A stretch of 64,000 nucleotides of DNA, taken from positions 372,001-436,000 of the forward strand of contig NZ_JACHJR010000001.1 in the NCBI RefSeq assembly GCF_014203705.1, written 5' to 3'. The translations under genes were made by a program, and so were the position numbers. Below, piece by piece: positions 24,910-34,102 of the stretch. The DNA is from Kitasatospora gansuensis. GTDB taxonomy: Bacteria; Actinomycetota; Actinomycetes; Streptomycetales; Streptomycetaceae. Each line of letters begins with the position of its first letter. Within the stretch, counting starts at the first letter, position 1. The notes under the pieces are model-generated. The model was not told the DNA's origin and searched no databases. It was given only the letters and a program-made list of their open reading frames with translations.

Positions 24910-26454
24910 GTGCGCGAGAGTGACCTCAGTACCGACGGCGAACACCTGCCCGAGCCGGACCTGCACGAGAAGGGCCTGCGCCCCGGCGCGGTCGGCCTGG
25001 TGGCGAGCGTGGTGCTCAGCGTCTCCTCGGTCGCACCGGTGTACGCGCTGACCGCGACCCTGGGGCCGACGGTCGGTCAGGTCGGGCTGCAGATGCCCGC
25101 GGTGTTCCTGGCCGGGTTCGTGCCGATGCTGCTGGTGGCCTTCGCCTACCGGGAGCTGAACCGGGTGATGCCGGACTGCGGCACCTCGTTCACCTGGACC
25201 GCGAAGGCGTTCGGCCCGCACGTCGGCTGGATGTGCGGCTGGGGTCTGGTGGTGGCGACCATCATCGTGCTCTCCAACCTGGCCGGAGTGGCGGTCTCGT
25301 TCTTCTACCTCTTCCTGGCCCGGGTCTTCGAGCACCCGAGCCTGGCCGATCTGGCGCACAACAAGGGCGTCAACGTCCTGACCTGCATCGCCTTCGTCGC
25401 GGCGGCCACCGCGATCGCGTACCGGGGGGTCGGCCTCACCAAGGAGGTCCAGTACGTCCTGGTGGCGCTCCAGTTGGTGGTGCTGGCGATGTTCGCCCTG
25501 TACGCGTTCGTCAAGGCCGGCCAGGGGCGCTCCGAGCTGGCCATCGAATTCAGCTGGCAGTGGCTGGACCCGTTCGCGGTCGAGTCCTTCGCCGCCTTCA
25601 CCGCCGGGCTCTCGCTCTCGCTCTTCATCTACTGGGGCTGGGACACCTCACTGACCGTCAACGAGGAGACCAGCGGCAGCGCGAAGACCCCCGGCCGGGC
25701 CGCGCTGCTCACCATGCTGGTCATCCTCACCAGCTACCTGGTGGTCGCGATCGCGGCCCAGCGGTTCGCCGGGGTCGGCAGCACCTCGTACGGCCTGGGC
25801 AATCCCGAGACCGAGGACAACGTCTTCGCCGCGCTGGCCGATCCGGTGCTCGGCAGCCTGGCGATCCTGATCTTCATCGCCGTGCTGGCCAGCTCCGCGT
25901 CCAGCCTGCAGACCACCTTCCTGCCGCCGGCCCGCACCATGCTCGCGATGGGCACCTACCGGGCCATCCCGGCCCGGCTGGCCACCGTCCACCCGCGGTT
26001 CGCCAGTCCGTCCACCGCGACCCTGGTCTCCGGGGTCGGCACCGCGGTCTTCTACTCGGCGATGACCCTGATCAGCGACAGCGTGCTGGTGGACACCATC
26101 TTCGCGCTCGGCATGATGATCTGCTTCTACTACGGCCTCACCTCGTACGCCTGCGTCTGGTACTTCCGCCGTGAACTCACCCACTCGTTCCGGGACTTCC
26201 TCTTCAAGGGGCTGTTCCCGCTGACCGGCGCGGTAATTCTCACCCTGATCTTCGCCAAGACCGCCGTCGACACCTGGGACCCGGACTACGGCTCCGGCAC
26301 CTCACTGTTCGGCGTCGGCACCGTCTTCCTGATCGGCTTCGGCCTGCTGCTGCTCGGCGTGGTGCTGATGCTGCTCTGGCAGCGCCGCGCCCCCGAGTAC
26401 TTCCGGGGGCAGACCCTGCGCCACGACACCCCGTCGCTGATCGTCGAGGACTGA
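24910..26454 (+). CDS. APC-superfamily amino acid permease
   Basis: A 514-residue integral membrane transporter with about 12 helices. It has the APC opening (GLRPGAVGLVASVVLSVSSVAPVYALT, covering TM1) and TM3/TM6/TM8 patterns such as FIYWGWDTSLTVNEETSG. It likely takes up an amino acid or amine with protons. The GTG start has AGGGAGG ten bases upstream. A degraded DUF6434 gene fragment begins immediately after its stop, so the downstream junction is a rearrangement. Confidence 0.82.
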   Translation: MRESDLSTDGEHLPEPDLHEKGLRPGAVGLVASVVLSVSSVAPVYALTATLGPTVGQVGLQMPAVFLAGFVPMLLVAFAYRELNRVMPDCGTSFTWTAKAFGPHVGWMCGWGLVVATIIVLSNLAGVAVSFFYLFLARVFEHPSLADLAHNKGVNVLTCIAFVAAATAIAYRGVGLTKEVQYVLVALQLVVLAMFALYAFVKAGQGRSELAIEFSWQWLDPFAVESFAAFTAGLSLSLFIYWGWDTSLTVNEETSGSAKTPGRAALLTMLVILTSYLVVAIAAQRFAGVGSTSYGLGNPETEDNVFAALADPVLGSLAILIFIAVLASSASSLQTTFLPPARTMLAMGTYRAIPARLATVHPRFASPSTATLVSGVGTAVFYSAMTLISDSVLVDTIFALGMMICFYYGLTSYACVWYFRRELTHSFRDFLFKGLFPLTGAVILTLIFAKTAVDTWDPDYGSGTSLFGVGTVFLIGFGLLLLGVVLMLLWQRRAPEYFRGQTLRHDTPSLIVED

Positions 26455-26484
26455 CCCCCGCCTGGTCTTCTGCGGCCCCCGCCC

Positions 26485-26691
26485 GTCCGGCGCTCCGGCG
26501 GCCGCACGCTGGCCGAGGCGGTCCAGCACTGGTACGACACCCGGGAATCGGCGGCGCTGCCGCAGGAGGTCGGGTCGCAGTTCGAGTTCAACCGGTTCCT
26601 GCGGGACTGGCACACCGCACACCCCGCCGGCACCCGGCCGGACGCACTGGCCGCCTGGCGCGCGCATCGGGCCGCGCCGAGGATCAAGTAG
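26485..26691 (+). pseudogene. C-terminal remnant of a DUF6434/SAP-domain protein
   Basis: An open frame of about 68 codons with no start codon ends at TAG 26689. It reads GGRTLAEAVQHWYDTR, QFEFNRFLRDWHTAHP and AWRAHRA, which I recognise as the C-terminal end of the DUF6434 family, normally about 180-200 residues with a SAP-like N-terminal half. The N-terminal two thirds are missing and in-frame sequence upstream runs into the permease stop at 26452. This points to a deletion that joined the two. Codon use still looks selected (high GC3), so the loss is recent. Confidence 0.6.
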
Positions 26692-26804
26692 GGCTTCTTT
26701 ACAGACAGTTGACGCTCCGTCAGGCTGATGAAAGTGGGGGGAGACCACGGCCTCCCCCGGCCTGCCCGCGTCACCTCGGCGCGGGCCGAGCAAGGGGGGA
26801 AACC

Positions 26805-28370
26805 ATGCTCCGCAGACTCCTGCCGTCCCACCGCATACCCGCCGCACTGCTGCTCGCCGCGGCGCTGGCCGTCGCGGGCGGCACCCCGGCCGTCGCCGCC
26901 GACCGGGAGGGCGTGGTCCGCGGCGACGGCGCACCCGGCACCGTCCCTGGCAGCTACCTGGTCATCCTCAAGTCCCGGGCGCTGACGGCGGATTCCGGCG
27001 CCGAACTGGCGGCCCGCTACCACGGGAAGCTGCGCCGCAGCTTCGACGCGGCGTTCCACGGCTACTCGGTGCAGCTCGACTCCCGGCAGGCCCGCCGCCT
27101 CGCGGCCGACCCGGCCGTCGCCTCGGTCGTCCCCAACCGCCGGGTGCGGGTGGACGCCACCGTCACCCAGACCGAACCGCCGTCCTGGGGCCTGGACCGG
27201 ATCGACCGCCGCCGGCTGCCGCTGGACAGCCGCTACGGCTACCCCGACACCGCGGGCCGGGGGGTCACCGCGTACATCGTCGACACCGGGGTGATGATCG
27301 AGCACAACGACTTCGGTGGTCGGGCCAGTTACGGCTACGACTTCATCGACAACGACAACGTCGCCCAGGACGGCTACGGGCACGGCACCCATGTCGCGGC
27401 CACCGTGGCGGGCACCCTGTACGGCGTGGCCAAGCAGGCCAAGGTGGTCGCCGTCCGGGTGCTCGACGACTCCGGCTCCGGCACCACCGAACAGGTGGTG
27501 GCGGGCATCGACTGGGTCACCTCGCACGCCGTCAAACCGGCCGTGGTCAACATGAGCCTGGGCGGCGATCCGGACGAGGCGCTCGACACCGCCGTCCGCA
27601 ACTCGATCGCCACCGGCCTCACCTACGCGGTGGCGGCGGGCAACGACGGCGTGGACGCCTCCGAGCACTCACCCGCCCGGGTCGCCACCGCGCTCACCGT
27701 CGGCGCCAGTACCAGCAGCGACCGGCGCGCCTCCTACTCCAACTACGGCCCGCTGGTTGACCTGTTCGCCCCGGGCTCGGACATCGTCTCCGCCTCCACC
27801 TGGTGGGAGGACGGCGAGACCAGCATGTCCGGCACCTCGATGGCCACCCCGCACGTGGCGGGCGCGGCCGCCCTCTACCTGGCGAGCCACCGCACCGCCA
27901 CCCCCGCCCAGGTGGCCACCGCCCTCACCAGCACCGCCACCACCGGCTCCCTACGCGACCTCGGCGATCCCGGCGACGGTACGCCCGACCGGCTGCTCTA
28001 CACCGGCAGCGCCCCCGTCCGCCCGCCGGGCCCGCGCTTCGCCAACACCACCGACCAGGTCACCGACGACGGCCCGATCGAGTCGGCCGTCACGGTCACC
28101 GGCGTGCCCGGCCGCGCACCCGTCGACCTGGACATCGAACTCGACATCAAACACGAGTGGAGCGGCGACCTGCGGGTCGAACTGATCGCCCCCGACGGCA
28201 CCGTCTACCTGATCAAGGAGGACTACATCGCCGACGGCAGCAAGGACCTGCTCGGCGTCTACGGCATCGACGCCTCCAGCGAGACCGCCAACGGCGTCTG
28301 GCGCCTGCGCGTCACCGACGTCACCCAGATCTTCAGCGGCTACCTGGACAGCTGGGCCCTGCGGTTCTGA
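26805..28370 (+). CDS. Secreted subtilisin-like serine protease (S8) with P-domain
   Basis: A 521-residue exported protease. Order: signal peptide (about 1-32, ending TPAVAA), I9 inhibitor prodomain (about 45-120, PGSYLVILK), subtilase domain (about 135-400) and a C-terminal P/homo-B domain (about 405-521, VTVTGVPGRAPVDLDIELDI). The catalytic triad is complete: Asp in YIVDTGV, His in GHGTHVA, Ser in GTSMATPHVA, with the oxyanion Asn in AAGNDG. Unlike the three trypsin-like paralogues upstream, this one should be active. ATG 26805 is preceded by GGGGGGAA. It lies downstream of the DUF6434 remnant and is transcribed separately. Confidence 0.9.
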   Translation: MLRRLLPSHRIPAALLLAAALAVAGGTPAVAADREGVVRGDGAPGTVPGSYLVILKSRALTADSGAELAARYHGKLRRSFDAAFHGYSVQLDSRQARRLAADPAVASVVPNRRVRVDATVTQTEPPSWGLDRIDRRRLPLDSRYGYPDTAGRGVTAYIVDTGVMIEHNDFGGRASYGYDFIDNDNVAQDGYGHGTHVAATVAGTLYGVAKQAKVVAVRVLDDSGSGTTEQVVAGIDWVTSHAVKPAVVNMSLGGDPDEALDTAVRNSIATGLTYAVAAGNDGVDASEHSPARVATALTVGASTSSDRRASYSNYGPLVDLFAPGSDIVSASTWWEDGETSMSGTSMATPHVAGAAALYLASHRTATPAQVATALTSTATTGSLRDLGDPGDGTPDRLLYTGSAPVRPPGPRFANTTDQVTDDGPIESAVTVTGVPGRAPVDLDIELDIKHEWSGDLRVELIAPDGTVYLIKEDYIADGSKDLLGVYGIDASSETANGVWRLRVTDVTQIFSGYLDSWALRF

Positions 28371-28389
28371 GCGACGTGTCCGGCCGCTC

Positions 28390-28965
28390 TCACTCCACGG
28401 GGACGCGGACGCCGAGGCAGCGGAAGAGCTCGTGCACCGCTGCCTCGGCGAAGCTCTCCGCGCCGTTGACCACCTCGGCCACCGCGTCCCGGGACACCTC
28501 GTGGCCGGCGGCGGCCGCCCACGACAGTGCATGGCCGAGTGCGTCGGCGCGCTCCGCGTCCCAGCGCGCGGTGACCGCGTCGACGCACTCCTGCCACTCC
28601 TCCGCACTCAGCCCGTCGTCCTCGGTGCAGCCGAACTCCTCGAGGACGGCCTGCTCGACCACCAGCCGGACGTTGAACTCCGCCGACCACACCCGGCCGC
28701 CGGGAGCACACCCCCGAACCTCGGCGTAGTCACTCCGGAAGACCTGGCAGACCAGCACCGGCGCCCCGGTGTCGGCCGCGAGTCGCCGCACCTGCCCGTC
28801 GTCGACCAGATCCTCGGCCGGGTAGGGGCGCAGACCCAGCACCCGCCACCCCTCGGGGCAGTCGATCGGCTCGTGGAGCTGCACCTCGTCCGCCGCCGAA
28901 AGGTCGAGCAGGTCGGTCACCGCCTCCTTCGTCCGCGCCAGCACCAGATAACCGTTGAAGCCCAT
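28390..28965 (-). CDS. Conserved hypothetical protein
   Basis: A 191-residue soluble protein not recognised by me. It opens MGFNGYLVLARTKEAV, contains CPEGWRVLGLRPYP and SAEEWQECVDAVTARW, and has several Cys residues but no catalytic motif. It is convergent with the subtilase and in the same orientation as the NCS1 permease upstream (about 75 bp gap). Composition is typical of actinomycete cytosolic proteins. Confidence 0.65.
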   Translation of the reverse strand: MGFNGYLVLARTKEAVTDLLDLSAADEVQLHEPIDCPEGWRVLGLRPYPAEDLVDDGQVRRLAADTGAPVLVCQVFRSDYAEVRGCAPGGRVWSAEFNVRLVVEQAVLEEFGCTEDDGLSAEEWQECVDAVTARWDAERADALGHALSWAAAAGHEVSRDAVAEVVNGAESFAEAAVHELFRCLGVRVPVE

Positions 28966-29041
28966 CGGCCCTCCCCCTCGTGAACCACCGCCGGTCCGGC
29001 GGCACCCACGCGGACGATCCTGGCTGACGGTGCGTCATCCC

Positions 29042-30523
29042 TCAAGTCCGGGCGAGCCGGGTGAGGGCCGTGTAGAGCAGCAGGGCGGCCCCGAAGCCGA
29101 CCGCCCAGCCGTAGTCGGCCAGCGGCTTGAGCAGCGGGATCAGGCCGTCGGCCGGGAACGGGCCGCCGTGCGAGCCGCCGATGGCCAGCAGGCCGCCGGT
29201 GGCCAGGGCGGTGACGGCGCGCCAGTTCCAGCCGCCGGAGTACCAGTAGCGGCCCTCGGGGCGGTAGAGGTCGGCCAGGACGAGTTCGGTGCGGCGGATC
29301 AGCCAGTAGTCGGCGATCAGGACGCCGCCGACGCTGCCGAGCAGGCCGCCGACGGTGCCGAGCCAGGTGAAGATGTAGAAGGCCGGGTCGGAGACCAGCT
29401 TCCAGGGGAAGATCACGATCCCGACCACGCCCGTGATCAGGGCGCCGGTACGGAAGTTGACGAACCGTGGCAGCAGGTTGGCGAGGTCGTACGCGGGGCT
29501 GACCACGTTCGCGGCGATGTTCACCGACAGGGTGGCGATCAGCACGGTGAGCAGGGCGAACAGGATGCCGACGGTGCTGTCCATCTTGGCGGCCAGCGCC
29601 ACCGGGTCCCAGATCGGCGCGCCGTAGACGGCCTGCGAGCCGGAGGTGACGAGTACCGAGAGCAGCGCGAACAGCGTCATCGTGGTGGGCAGGCCGAGCG
29701 CCTGGCCGACCGCCTGGGCGCGCTGGCTGCCGCCGAACCGGGTGAAGTCCGGGATGTTCAGCGACAGAGTGGACCAGAAGCCGATCATGCCCATCAGGGC
29801 CGGGAAGAAGACCTGCCAGAAGCCGCTGCCCCAGCCGAGCGCGGAGGGCTGGGAGAGTAGCGGACCGAAGCCGCCCGCCTTGACCGAGATCCAGGCCAGC
29901 AGCGCGAGCGCCCCGACGATGACGAACGGCGCCGCCCAGTTCTCGAACCGGCGCAGGGTCTCCATGCCGCGGGCGATCACCAGCATCTCGACCAGCCAGA
30001 ACAGCAGGAAGGACAGCCACTGGGTCCACGGGTAGCCGCCGACCTGCGAGGCGCCCAGCCAGCCGGAGCCGATCAGTTCACCCGCCAGCAGGAAGATCGC
30101 CGAGCCGCCGATCCAGCTCTGGATGCCGAACCAGGCGCAGGCCACCGCCGCGCGCAGCAGCGCGGGCAGGTTGGCGCCGCGCAGACCGAAGGAGGCCCGG
30201 GCGAAGACCGGGAACGGGATGCCGTACCGGGTGCCGGCGTGGCCGGTCAGCAGCATCGGGATCAGCACGATCAGGTTGGCCAGGCCGATGGTGAGGACCG
30301 CCTGCTTCCAGTCCATGCCGAGCGCGACCAGGCCCGAAGCCAGCGTCCAGGACGGCACGTTGTGCGCCATGCCGACCCAGAGCGCGAGGAAGTTGTAGGT
30401 GGTCCAGCGCCGGTCGGCGACCGGCACCGGGCGGAGGTCGTCGTTGGCGAACCGCGGGTCGGTCAGGGCGACGTCGGGGAGCAGTTCGACCCGGCGGTCG
30501 GGGTGGACCAGCTGACTGGACAA
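29042..30523 (-). CDS. NCS1-family nucleobase/hydantoin/allantoin:cation symporter
   Basis: A 493-residue transporter with about 12 helices of the purine/pyrimidine/hydantoin permease family. Signatures include RRWTTYNFLALWVGMAHNVP at the start, FPVFARASFG, CAWFGIQSWIGG and SLNIPDFTRF. It would import uracil, hydantoin or allantoin for breakdown. TTG 30523 is chosen because GGGAG sits six bases before it; a second in-frame TTG lies two codons upstream (30529). The enzymes it normally serves (LLM oxidoreductase, dihydropyrimidinase, beta-ureidopropionase) are on the same strand 20 kb away, with a biosynthetic cluster between. It may now be read through from that cluster. Confidence 0.85.
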   Translation of the reverse strand: MSSQLVHPDRRVELLPDVALTDPRFANDDLRPVPVADRRWTTYNFLALWVGMAHNVPSWTLASGLVALGMDWKQAVLTIGLANLIVLIPMLLTGHAGTRYGIPFPVFARASFGLRGANLPALLRAAVACAWFGIQSWIGGSAIFLLAGELIGSGWLGASQVGGYPWTQWLSFLLFWLVEMLVIARGMETLRRFENWAAPFVIVGALALLAWISVKAGGFGPLLSQPSALGWGSGFWQVFFPALMGMIGFWSTLSLNIPDFTRFGGSQRAQAVGQALGLPTTMTLFALLSVLVTSGSQAVYGAPIWDPVALAAKMDSTVGILFALLTVLIATLSVNIAANVVSPAYDLANLLPRFVNFRTGALITGVVGIVIFPWKLVSDPAFYIFTWLGTVGGLLGSVGGVLIADYWLIRRTELVLADLYRPEGRYWYSGGWNWRAVTALATGGLLAIGGSHGGPFPADGLIPLLKPLADYGWAVGFGAALLLYTALTRLART

Positions 30524-30710
30524 GGGCAACTCCCGGGCGAGGGTGAAGGGGTGGCGTCGATGATCTCGCCTACGCCGCCCCTTGCCTAGCCCGGGGACCC
30601 AACCGTTTCATGCCGGAAACAACCCGGGCAGTCCGCAGAAAGGAGCGCCGAGAACGCGCCGACCGCCGGGAACGTAAGTCCCGGGGTACGGCGCGTCCGG
30701 CCACGGCAAG

Positions 30711-31970
30711 TCAGTTCACCGCGGTGGCGGGAGTGGTCTCGATCCCCACCGCGGCGACCACCGCCTCCGCGTTCCGCAGTGCCTCCAGCGAGTCCGCCCC
30801 ACGGGCCATCACCGAACCGACCCGGTCCCAGGAGCTGCGCAGCTCCCGGACGGTGTCGCCGGGTGTCAGTTTCAGCGTGAGCGAGAGCACGCCCGGCAGT
30901 TCGCGGGCCTCCTCGACGCCGGTGATCGAGACCACCTCGCCCGGCACCGCCTCCATGAAGCGCACCGCCGCGCCGCCCGACGCCTGACGGGGCATCGGCT
31001 CGGGACGGCCGCCCTGCATGACGGTGTAGAAGTCGCGGGCCAGGTTGATCTGGTACGCCTCCTCGATCAGCATCGGGATGCCGTCGCCCGGGAACCGTCC
31101 GGCGCACTCCACCAGGTAGGGGGTGCCCTCGCTGACGATCCACTCGCAGTGGATGATGCCGCTGCCGAAGCCGACCGAGCGGATCACCGTCTCGGTCTGC
31201 GCCACCAGCAGCTCGCTCAGCTCGGCCGAGATCCCGGCGGCCGGGACGGTGTGCCCCAGCTCGATCGGGCGCGGTCCGGCGAACAGCAGCTTGCCGGTGA
31301 CGTTGGAGAACAGCACCTCGCCCTCGCGGACCAGGAGTTCGACGCTGTACTCCTCGCCCTTCACGAACTGCTCGATCAGCATCCGCAGTTCGCGGTCGCG
31401 GTCCGGGACCAGGTTGCCCTCGTCCTGCTTGATGCACTCCTCCCAGGCGGCGTCCAGGCCGTCCAGCGAGTGCATCACCTTGGTGCCGACCGAGGCCTGC
31501 CGGTTGGCCGGCTTCAGGACCAGCGAGCCGGGGTACGCGGCGGCGAACTCCCGGACCTCGTCCGGGGAGGTGACCTCGCGGGAGGCCGGGTTCGGGACGC
31601 CGGCGGCTCGGGAGACCTTGCGCAGCAGCGACTTGTCCCGCAGGACCTGGGCCGCGCCGGCCCCCGCCCCCGGTACGCCGTACCGCTCGGCCAGCCGGGC
31701 GGCGAACGGGGTGGCGTACTCGACCAGCGGGGACACCAGGGCCGGGTCGAGGTCGGGGTAGGTGTTGAAGAACTCGTCGGCCGAGGCCGGGAGTTGGTAC
31801 TCCCATTCGATCAGTTCGCGGAGCATCGAGGCGCCCTCCAGGGCGGCCTTGACGTCACCCTTGCGGATCACGTCCGGCTCGTCGATGACGATCACCGATC
31901 CAGGAGCGAACTCCTTGATGTACGGGAGGACGTTCACGAACCCGACGATGATCCAGGGCTGCTCGGTCAT
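30711..31970 (-). CDS. ATP-grasp ligase (carboxylate-amine ligase), cluster copy 1
   Basis: A 419-residue ATP-grasp enzyme that would activate a carboxylate as acyl phosphate and join it to an amine, giving a peptide or amide bond. Motifs: SLVLKPANRQASVGT (ATP-binding lysine and loop), MLIEQFVKGEEYSVELLV, and the metal-binding HCEWIVSEGTPYLVECAGRF. It is the last gene of the minus-strand cluster, 54 bp after the DDAH-like gene, with AGGAG eight bases before the ATG. With a second ATP-grasp gene in the same cluster it could build a small peptide without an NRPS. Substrates unknown. Confidence 0.85.
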   Translation of the reverse strand: MTEQPWIIVGFVNVLPYIKEFAPGSVIVIDEPDVIRKGDVKAALEGASMLRELIEWEYQLPASADEFFNTYPDLDPALVSPLVEYATPFAARLAERYGVPGAGAGAAQVLRDKSLLRKVSRAAGVPNPASREVTSPDEVREFAAAYPGSLVLKPANRQASVGTKVMHSLDGLDAAWEECIKQDEGNLVPDRDRELRMLIEQFVKGEEYSVELLVREGEVLFSNVTGKLLFAGPRPIELGHTVPAAGISAELSELLVAQTETVIRSVGFGSGIIHCEWIVSEGTPYLVECAGRFPGDGIPMLIEEAYQINLARDFYTVMQGGRPEPMPRQASGGAAVRFMEAVPGEVVSITGVEEARELPGVLSLTLKLTPGDTVRELRSSWDRVGSVMARGADSLEALRNAEAVVAAVGIETTPATAVN

Positions 31971-32024
31971 TTGGTGCTTCTCCTGTCACGGAAGGAAGGG
32001 GAGGAAGGGGGCGAAGTATGGGCG

Positions 32025-32867
32025 TCAGTGCCGGAGTTCGAGGGTGCAGCACTTGGCGCTGCCGCCCGCCTTGAGCAGCTCGGAGAGGTCCACGCCGTGG
32101 GTCCGGAAGCCCCGGGCCCGGAGCTTGGCGGCCAGGCCGGTGGCGGCCTCCGGGAGGATCACGTTGTAGCCGTCGGAGACCGCGTTGAGGCCGAACACCA
32201 CCGCGTCCGCCTCGTCGGCGAGCACCGCGTCCGGGAACAGCGTCTCCAGCACCCGGCGGCTCTCCGGGGTGAACGCGGCCGGGTAGTACATGACCTCGTC
32301 CTCGTCCAGCACGGCCAGCGCGGTGTCCAGGTGGTAGAACCGCGGGTCCACCAGGGTCAGTCCGACCACCGGGCGGCCGAACAGCGCCTCGGCCTCGGCC
32401 TGCGAGCGCGGGTCGGAGCGGAAGCCGTTGCCGGCCAGGATGGCCCGGCGGGTGGTCAGGTAGTCGCCCTCGCCCTCGTTCGGGTACTGCGCCTGCACGA
32501 CCTCCACGAAGCCCTGTTTACGGAACCAGTCCACGTAGTGCTGCGATTCACCGTCCCGTTCCGAGTGCCGGAACCGGGCGACCAGCGCCTTGTCGTCCAC
32601 CACGGTGGCACCGTTGGCGGCGAAGACCATGTCCGGCAGACCGGCCTCGGCGTCGATGGTCTGCACGTGGTGGCCGAGCTCGACCAGCAGCTTGTGCAGC
32701 ACCTCCCACTGCGCGAGGGCCAGGTCGTTCGAGGTGGGCTTCTCCGGGTCCATCCACGGGTTGATGGTGTACGTGACGTCGAAGTGGTCCGGGCGGCACA
32801 TCAGGAAGTGTCGGATGCGTGCCTGCCGCCGGGTCGCAGCGGTGGGGGGAGCGAGGAGGTCGGTCAT
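32025..32867 (-). CDS. Dimethylarginine dimethylaminohydrolase (DDAH)/amidinotransferase-family enzyme, copy 1
   Basis: A 280-residue pentein-fold hydrolase. The His-Cys pair is present: H179 in RFYHLDTA and C273/C274 in AKCCTLELRH at the very C-terminus, with acidic NEGEGDY upstream. It resembles the common actinobacterial DDAH that turns methylated arginine into citrulline. Here it is in the biosynthetic cluster between the flavin-oxidase pair and ATP-grasp copy 1, so it may act on a cluster intermediate or protect the cell; that is open. In other actinomycetes the same family sits beside ornithine aminotransferase, which is not seen here. Confidence 0.82.
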   Translation of the reverse strand: MTDLLAPPTAATRRQARIRHFLMCRPDHFDVTYTINPWMDPEKPTSNDLALAQWEVLHKLLVELGHHVQTIDAEAGLPDMVFAANGATVVDDKALVARFRHSERDGESQHYVDWFRKQGFVEVVQAQYPNEGEGDYLTTRRAILAGNGFRSDPRSQAEAEALFGRPVVGLTLVDPRFYHLDTALAVLDEDEVMYYPAAFTPESRRVLETLFPDAVLADEADAVVFGLNAVSDGYNVILPEAATGLAAKLRARGFRTHGVDLSELLKAGGSAKCCTLELRH

Positions 32868-32910
32868 GAGGGTGTGTCCTTCCCGGGGTGTTGGAAAGAT
32901 CTGCCGGGTC

Positions 32911-34098
32911 TCAGCCGGTGATGCCGAGGCTCAGCGGGAAGCCGGGCTTGCTGCCCAGCAGGTACGCACCGGCGGTCTGCAGGATCTTGTCCTGGGCCAC
33001 CACGTGCTGGCACATCGTCATGGTGTCGCGGAGCCAGCGGTCCAGCGGGCTCGGGCGGTAGATCGAGCCGGTCTGCATCAGGTCGTACAGCCGCATCACG
33101 ATCGAGCGGGCGGTCCGGAAGGCGTGCAGGCGGGAGAGCGGCAGCGCCGCGCGCTCGTCGGCGGTCAGGTCGTCCATGGTGCCGCCGGCCTCCAGCACCT
33201 CCCACTGGCGCCGCATCGCGCCGTAGACCGCGCTCCGGGTGGCGTTGAAGTCCGCCTCGCACTCGGCCAGGGCGACCTGCATTCGCCAGTTGTCGGCCCA
33301 ACCGCCGCCACCGGGCTGCGACTTGGCGACCACCTGCTCGCGCACCCAGTCCAGCGCGGCCCGGGCCACGCCGAGCGGGACGCCCGGCATGTTCCGCATG
33401 TGCACCTCGGGCTGGGCCAGCGGGCCCTCGCCGTTGCGGACGGTGGCGAAGGTCATCGTGCGGTTGTCCGGGACGAACACGTCGGTGATGGTGTAGTCAC
33501 AACTCCCGCTGCCGGCCAGGCCGGTGGTGTTCCAGGTGTCGATCACCTCGATGTCGGACTGCGGGACCGCCAGCAGGATCGAGTCCTGCGGCCCGTCGGC
33601 CGGCCAGGGCTGCCCGTTCTCGGTGATGAAGGCACCGGAGACCACCCAGTCGGCGTGCGTGACGCCGCTGCCGAACTGCCAGCGGCCGCTGAGCCGGTAG
33701 CCGCCGGGCACCCGGTCGGCCTTGCCGGTCGGGAAGAGCAGACCGGCGGTGGTCATGTCGATGCTGGGGAACATCTCCTTGGCGACCACCTCGTCCAGGA
33801 AGTTGGCGTACAGGCCGGAGTCCATCCCGATCATCGCGACCCAGCCGGCCGAGGCGTCACCGTAGGCCAGCGCCTCGACCACCTCGGTCTGCTCGACCGA
33901 GGTCAGCTCCGGGCCGCCCCAGGCCTTGCTGAAGCCCATCCGGAAGGCACCGGTACCGCGGATCAACTCGACCACGTCGGCGGGCATTCGGCGGTTCTTC
34001 TCGATCTCCACCGAGCGCTCCCGCAGCTGCGGGGCGAGCGCCTTGGCGGCGGCGAGGATGTCGGCGGCGGTGTTCGGGACCACCGGGTTGTTCGGCAT
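32911..34098 (-). CDS. Acyl-CoA-dehydrogenase-fold flavin-dependent oxidase/monooxygenase (group D type)
   Basis: A 395-residue protein with the acyl-CoA dehydrogenase fold and a C-terminal Acyl-CoA_dh_2-type domain (AALDWVREQVV to LRDTMTMCQHV). This is the type used by two-component flavin monooxygenases (HsaA, DszC) and nitrososynthases. It is preceded by a flavin reductase gene whose stop is four bases upstream; AAGGAG for this ATG lies inside the reductase gene, so the pair is translationally linked. In a hydrazine cluster such an enzyme could oxidise a hydrazine to a hydrazone, as reported for acyl-CoA-dehydrogenase-like enzymes of the azaserine pathway, or oxidise N or C. That role is inferred. 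Confidence 0.78.
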   Translation of the reverse strand: MPNNPVVPNTAADILAAAKALAPQLRERSVEIEKNRRMPADVVELIRGTGAFRMGFSKAWGGPELTSVEQTEVVEALAYGDASAGWVAMIGMDSGLYANFLDEVVAKEMFPSIDMTTAGLLFPTGKADRVPGGYRLSGRWQFGSGVTHADWVVSGAFITENGQPWPADGPQDSILLAVPQSDIEVIDTWNTTGLAGSGSCDYTITDVFVPDNRTMTFATVRNGEGPLAQPEVHMRNMPGVPLGVARAALDWVREQVVAKSQPGGGGWADNWRMQVALAECEADFNATRSAVYGAMRRQWEVLEAGGTMDDLTADERAALPLSRLHAFRTARSIVMRLYDLMQTGSIYRPSPLDRWLRDTMTMCQHVVAQDKILQTAGAYLLGSKPGFPLSLGITG

Positions 34099-34102
34099 TT
34101 CG

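Noticed and set aside
30524..30710. Direct repeat or attachment site at the presumed insertion junction
   Set aside because: I could not find a convincing repeat shared with the 50175-50358 side, so no att site is annotated.
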